Shown in pieces: positions 6,080 through 8,919 of a stretch of DNA of 8,919 bases. The translations under genes and the position numbers were made by a program. Origin of the DNA: Wenzhouxiangella sp. (GTDB taxonomy: Bacteria; Pseudomonadota; Gammaproteobacteria; Xanthomonadales; Wenzhouxiangellaceae); the NCBI GenBank assembly GCA_007119095.1, contig SKQI01000269.1:1-8919 (forward strand). Direction: 5' to 3'. The first letter of the stretch is position 1. Each line of letters starts with the position of its first letter. The notes beneath the pieces were generated by a model that worked only from the letters and a program-made list of their open reading frames with translations, made no database searches and was not told the origin of the DNA.

Positions 6080-8086
6080 ATGGCCGATCAGACAACCCGT
6101 CGGCGTGTCGACAGCCTGCGTCGCGAGCTCGATGACCACAATTACCGTTACTACGTGCTCGATGATCCGTCTGTTCCCGACGCCGAGTATGATCGTCTGC
6201 TGTCCGAGCTGGAGCAGCTCGAGCAGGCGCATCCGGAACTGATCACCGCCGACTCGCCCAGCCAGCGCGTGGGCGCAGCTCCGGCTGCAGGGTTCGAGAC
6301 GGTCGCGCACCAGGTGCCCATGCTGTCACTCGCCAACGCGTTCGAGCAGCAGGAGGTACGAGAATTTGACCGTCGGATTCGCGAACAGCTTGATCTCGAG
6401 CTGATCGATTATGCGGCCGAGCCAAAACTGGACGGAGTCGCGATCGCGCTGCGCTACGAGCGCGGTGAGCTGGTGCTGGCTGCCACCCGGGGTGATGGTC
6501 GCAGCGGCGAAAATGTGACCTCGAACGTGCGCACGATCCGCGCCATTCCGCTCAGGCTTCGTGGCCGGAACGCGCCGCCCGTGCTTGAAGTGCGGGGTGA
6601 AATCTTCATGACGCGCTCAGGCTTTGCTGCGCTGAACAAGCGTCTCGGCGAGGCGGGCGAAAAGACCTTCGTCAATCCGCGCAACGCCGCTGCTGGCAGC
6701 TTGCGCCAGCTCGACCCTGACATCACCGCCAGCAGGCCGCTGCATTTCTATTGCTACGGCGCGGCTACCACCGAGGGCTTGCCGGCGCGCCACAGCGAAA
6801 CATTGGAAGCCCTGCGCGAGCTGGGCTTTCCGGTCAGCAGCCAGGTGCAACGCGTACAGGGTGCCGATGGCCTGCTGGACTATCACGCCCGCACCCTGGC
6901 GGCTCGCGATGGGCTTGATTACGACATCGACGGCGTGGTTTACAAGGTCGACGACCTCGACCAGCAGCGCGAAATGGGGTTTGTCAGTCGCGCCCCACGC
7001 TGGGCACTGGCGCACAAGTTTCCGGCGCAGGAAGAGGTCACGCGCCTGTTGGATATCGAAGTGCAGGTCGGTCGCACCGGGGCGCTGACGCCGGTGGCGA
7101 GACTGGAACCAGTGTTTGTGGGTGGCGTGACCGTTACCAACGCTACGCTGCACAACATGGACGAAATCCGGCGCAAGGATATCCGCCCCGGAGACCGGGT
7201 GATAGTCAGACGCGCCGGCGACGTGATTCCGGAAGTTGTGCGCTCGGTACCGGAGCACCGGCCGAAGGACAGCCAGCCCTGGGACATGCCCGAGCAGTGC
7301 CCGGCCTGTGGATCGGCAGTGGAGCAGGTCGAAGGCGAAGCAGTAGCACGCTGCACCGGTGGGCTGGTTTGCCCGGCCCAGCGCATGCGCGCGCTGGAGC
7401 ACTTCGCAGGCCGCGCGGCGATGGATATCGATGGTCTCGGCACACGCCTGATTCAACAACTGGTCGAACGCGACCTGGTCAAGAGCCCTGCGGACCTGTA
7501 TCGGCTGGACGTGACGACGCTGGCCGATCTGGACCGCATGGCCGAAAAATCTGCCAGCAACCTGGTTGATGCGCTCGAGCAAAGCAAACGCCCGAGCCTG
7601 GCACGATTGCTGTTTGCGCTGGGCATCCGCGAGGTGGGAGAGGTGACGGCAGCCGGTCTGGCACGCCACTTTGGCTCGCTGGAACGACTGGCCGAGGCCA
7701 GTATGGATGAATTGACCGCGGTTGCCGATGTCGGGCCGGTGGTTGCCGAGCATGTCCGAAATTTCTTCGACGAACCACATAATCGGCAGGTCATCAAAGA
7801 CTTGCTAGAGGCGGGCGTTGAATATCTGCCTGAGGAAGTGGCGACGGAACAAGATCTGCCGCTGGTTGGTAACACCTACGTGCTGACCGGAGCCCTGGAG
7901 ACGAGAACACGTTCAGAGGCGAAAGCAGCGCTTGAAGCCCTGGGGGCAAAGGTTTCCTCAAGCGTTTCCAGAAAAACCACGGCGGTGATTGCGGGTAACG
8001 ATCCGGGTTCGAAGCGCGACAAGGCCGAGAGCCTGGGTGTCCCCGTGCTGGACGAGGACGGACTGATTCAGCTGTTGACGTCTTGA
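6080..8086 (+). CDS. ligA: NAD+-dependent DNA ligase LigA
   Basis: LigA seals nicks in DNA using NAD+, in Okazaki fragment joining and repair. The 668-residue protein is essentially the E. coli length (671). Domain Ia at the N-terminus has HNYRYYVLDDPSVPDAEYD (20-38), which binds the NMN half. The adenylation motif KLDG has the nucleophile Lys116, followed by TRGDGRSGENVT. The OB fold follows, then a four-Cys zinc site at Cys407, Cys410, Cys425 and Cys431, helix-hairpin-helix repeats (about 440-585) and a BRCT domain (about 592-668) with GNTYVLTG and the AGNDPGSK motif. All catalytic and metal residues I can check are present. The ATG at 6080 gives the family N-terminus; an in-frame ATG at 6011 would lie inside zipA. 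With 4 bp after the zipA stop and little Shine-Dalgarno, translational coupling to zipA is likely. Confidence 0.98.
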   Translation: MADQTTRRRVDSLRRELDDHNYRYYVLDDPSVPDAEYDRLLSELEQLEQAHPELITADSPSQRVGAAPAAGFETVAHQVPMLSLANAFEQQEVREFDRRIREQLDLELIDYAAEPKLDGVAIALRYERGELVLAATRGDGRSGENVTSNVRTIRAIPLRLRGRNAPPVLEVRGEIFMTRSGFAALNKRLGEAGEKTFVNPRNAAAGSLRQLDPDITASRPLHFYCYGAATTEGLPARHSETLEALRELGFPVSSQVQRVQGADGLLDYHARTLAARDGLDYDIDGVVYKVDDLDQQREMGFVSRAPRWALAHKFPAQEEVTRLLDIEVQVGRTGALTPVARLEPVFVGGVTVTNATLHNMDEIRRKDIRPGDRVIVRRAGDVIPEVVRSVPEHRPKDSQPWDMPEQCPACGSAVEQVEGEAVARCTGGLVCPAQRMRALEHFAGRAAMDIDGLGTRLIQQLVERDLVKSPADLYRLDVTTLADLDRMAEKSASNLVDALEQSKRPSLARLLFALGIREVGEVTAAGLARHFGSLERLAEASMDELTAVADVGPVVAEHVRNFFDEPHNRQVIKDLLEAGVEYLPEEVATEQDLPLVGNTYVLTGALETRTRSEAKAALEALGAKVSSSVSRKTTAVIAGNDPGSKRDKAESLGVPVLDEDGLIQLLTS

Positions 8087-8093
8087 GCCGGGT

Positions 8094-8135
8094 TTGGGAT
8101 GGATCAAAGACCGGTCTACTTTTCCGGTCTAGAAT
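8094..8135 (+). promoter_or_regulatory. Promoter of the universal stress gene with FNR/ANR-like site at class II position
   Basis: TTGGG-ATGG-ATCAA (8094-8107) has one perfect and one degenerate FNR half-site. A good -10, TAGAAT (8130-8135, five of six consensus bases), follows after exactly 22 bp. A start near 8142 puts the box centre (8100.5) at about -41.5, the class II activator position. There is no proper -35, as expected for activator-dependent promoters. FNR/ANR control of universal stress genes is known in pseudomonads, which supports the reading. The predicted leader is about 55 nt. Confidence 0.5.
8108..8130 (+). other. Hairpin/repeat between ligA and the stress gene (possible weak terminator or operator)
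   Basis: AGACCGG (8108-8114) and CCGGTCT (8124-8130) form a perfect 7-bp stem with a 9-nt loop, starting 22 bp after the ligA stop. There is no T-run behind it, so it is at best a poor intrinsic terminator. The same bases contain the palindrome AGACCGGTCT (8108-8117) and the direct repeat CCGGTCTA at 8111-8118 and 8124-8131. They lie between the FNR-like box and the -10, so an operator role is an alternative. Confidence 0.3.
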
Positions 8136-8196
8136 AAACCTTGAAATAAAACGCAGCACAACGGCCATTAAGCGGCCAGGCCTATAGGAGAAGCTC

Positions 8197-8637
8197 ATGT
8201 CTGACAACATCAAGGAAATTCTCGTCCCCGTTGACGGTTCGGTGAACTCGATCCGCGCGGCACGCTTTGCCATGGAAATGGCCTCGGCGATGAGTGTGGG
8301 TGTTCGCCTGTTTTACGTGTTCCCGGCGGCATCGGTCGAGATCATCGGCATGGCCGGCATGTCGCGGGCTGATATCGACCAGGCTGCCCAGGCTGCCGCC
8401 CAGCGCGCGTTCGACGAAACCCGAGAAGCCCTCGGCTCGGACATGATTGAAGGCGTTGAACAGGAAACCTCCATTGGCGATCCGGCCGAAGAAATCATTC
8501 GCTACACCGAAGACGATCAGACGGTCATGGTCGTGCTGGGTCGACGTGGCCTTTCCAGGATGAAGTCCCTGATGCTGGGCAGCGTCAGCGACAAGGTCAT
8601 CCGGCACGCCCGCAGTCCCGTCACTGTCATTACCTGA
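8197..8637 (+). CDS. Single-domain universal stress protein (UspA superfamily)
   Basis: This 146-residue protein is one Usp domain of normal length. The first strand EILVPVDGS (7-15) has Asp13, which contacts the adenine in ATP-binding members. The C-terminal motif G-2x-G-9x-G-S is complete (Gly115, Gly118, Gly128, Ser129), followed by the usual SVSDKVIRHARSPVTVI ending. The intact motif suggests an ATP-binding, cytosolic dimer of the MJ0577/UspFG type rather than a non-binding UspA. Its role is probably survival under energy or oxygen stress, but this is family inference. A strong Shine-Dalgarno, AGGAG (8186-8190), is 6 nt before ATG. It is 110 bp after ligA with its own promoter and is followed by a hairpin terminator, so it is likely monocistronic. 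Confidence 0.93.
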   Translation: MSDNIKEILVPVDGSVNSIRAARFAMEMASAMSVGVRLFYVFPAASVEIIGMAGMSRADIDQAAQAAAQRAFDETREALGSDMIEGVEQETSIGDPAEEIIRYTEDDQTVMVVLGRRGLSRMKSLMLGSVSDKVIRHARSPVTVIT

Positions 8638-8659
8638 CTGCCGTTTCGCAAGGGGCAGA

Positions 8660-8680
8660 ACCCCGCCATCTCGGCGGGGT
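8660..8680 (+). terminator. Rho-independent terminator-like hairpin after the stress gene
   Basis: ACCCCGCC and GGCGGGGT form an 8-bp, GC-rich perfect stem with a 5-nt loop (ATCTC), starting 22 bp after the stop. The tail is only TGTT from 8680, so the U-tract is poor, but stem strength and location fit a terminator. GGGG at 8652-8655 could pair with CCCC at 8661-8664 as a competing, weaker stem. Confidence 0.6.
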
Positions 8681-8800
8681 GTTGCGATATGTCTCGCGCA
8701 GCATCTGATTGCATTCGAAACAGGGTCGTTGAATCCGGGGGCTGGAGCGCGCTGGCCTGCTTGACAGCGGTGACCAGCTCAGCGCAATACGCAAGCGTCC

Positions 8801-8823
8801 GATAGCTGACGATCACAGCTATC
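8801..8823. repeat. Inverted repeat upstream of the last gene (possible operator)
   Basis: GATAGCTG and CAGCTATC are perfect 8-bp arms around a 7-bp spacer, 50 bp before the start at 8874. No T-run follows on either strand, so it is not an obvious terminator. The location suits an operator of a dimeric regulator, but arms of this length can occur by chance in a window this size. Confidence 0.3.
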
Positions 8824-8842
8824 CAGACCAATCATGTACGCT

Positions 8843-8856
8843 TGGTGGATTCACCA
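8843..8856. repeat. Near-palindrome next to the last gene's start
   Basis: TGGTGGATTCACCA is a 14-bp palindrome with one mismatched pair, ending 17 bp before the ATG at 8874 and just upstream of its AGG ribosome-binding site. It may be an operator or a leader hairpin. The evidence is only its symmetry and place. Confidence 0.25.
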
Positions 8857-8873
8857 CCGTCAGGTATGCATGA

Positions 8874-8919
8874 ATGACTCAGGTCGCAATCAATGGCGTG
8901 CAATTGCACGTTGAACAAA
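8874..8919 (+). CDS. N-terminus of a probable alpha/beta hydrolase (3' end outside window)
   Basis: Fifteen codons are visible, reading MTQVAINGVQLHVEQ. The pattern of a strand, then NGV.LH and another strand, is the common opening of alpha/beta-fold hydrolases, where the oxyanion HG motif follows about ten residues later, beyond this window. A stop codon lies directly upstream in frame (TGA at 8871), fixing the ATG at 8874 as the first possible ATG. AGG at 8862-8864 is a plausible Shine-Dalgarno 9 nt away. The other two frames close or lack a comparable start. With so few residues, another family with a similar strand start cannot be excluded. Confidence 0.45.
   Translation, partial: MTQVAINGVQLHVEQ

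Noticed and set aside
6617..7780. Minus-strand open frame of 387 codons opposite ligA
   Set aside because: It lies entirely within ligA, which has all its catalytic residues; the reverse frame has no recognisable motif.
8761..8790. Perfect TTGACA (8761-8766) as the -35 of a promoter for the last gene
   Set aside because: No acceptable -10 lies 16-18 bp downstream (GCGCAATAC region), so a promoter is not supported.
8689..8808. Small + strand frame of 38 codons (MSRAAS...) after the terminator
   Set aside because: There is no Shine-Dalgarno or promoter support, and the composition gives no sign of coding.
8517..8831. Minus-strand open frame of 104 codons covering the end of the stress gene and the downstream gap
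   Set aside because: It overlaps the usp 3' end and the terminator hairpin, has no clear ribosome-binding site and no recognisable family.

Overview
This is an ordinary chromosomal window of high GC content from a gammaproteobacterium. The clearest evidence is the block smc–zipA–ligA: ZipA is a gammaproteobacterial divisome protein, and this gene order is known from pseudomonads and their relatives. The yciI–bolA–PPIase cluster at the left and the short SMC hinge fit the same class. A placement near Xanthomonadales/Wenzhouxiangella-like bacteria is possible, but I cannot prove it from the sequence.

Layout. Positions 1-1260 (+) hold a tightly packed operon whose start lies outside the window: the C-terminus of a YciI-family protein, a BolA-family protein (4-bp ATGA overlap) and a lipoprotein of the SurA/PpiC peptidyl-prolyl isomerase type (11-bp overlap). 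Converging on it with only 20 bp between the stops is queF (1281-1670, -), the short-form NADPH-dependent preQ0 reductase of queuosine synthesis. queF diverges from smc (1739-5224, +), the full-length chromosome condensin. zipA (5332-6075), the FtsZ membrane tether, follows, and then ligA (6080-8086), the NAD+-dependent DNA ligase, only 4 bp downstream of zipA. A single-domain universal stress protein (8197-8637) has its own promoter and a terminator-like hairpin. The last 46 bases open a new gene that looks like the N-terminus of an alpha/beta hydrolase.

How the genes fit together. smc, zipA and ligA serve chromosome segregation, division and DNA joining in the growing cell cycle. The stress protein is separately controlled. 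No mobile element, CRISPR array, RNA gene or phage-like gene is visible, and I see no undescribed multi-gene system.

The main points of interest are regulatory. There is a perfect FNR/ANR-type box (TTGAT-N4-ATCAA) in the smc–zipA gap. A weaker box sits exactly at the class II FNR distance from a good -10 in front of the stress gene. A strong extended -10 lies inside queF facing smc. The PPIase-like lipoprotein lacks the histidines expected of an active parvulin domain.
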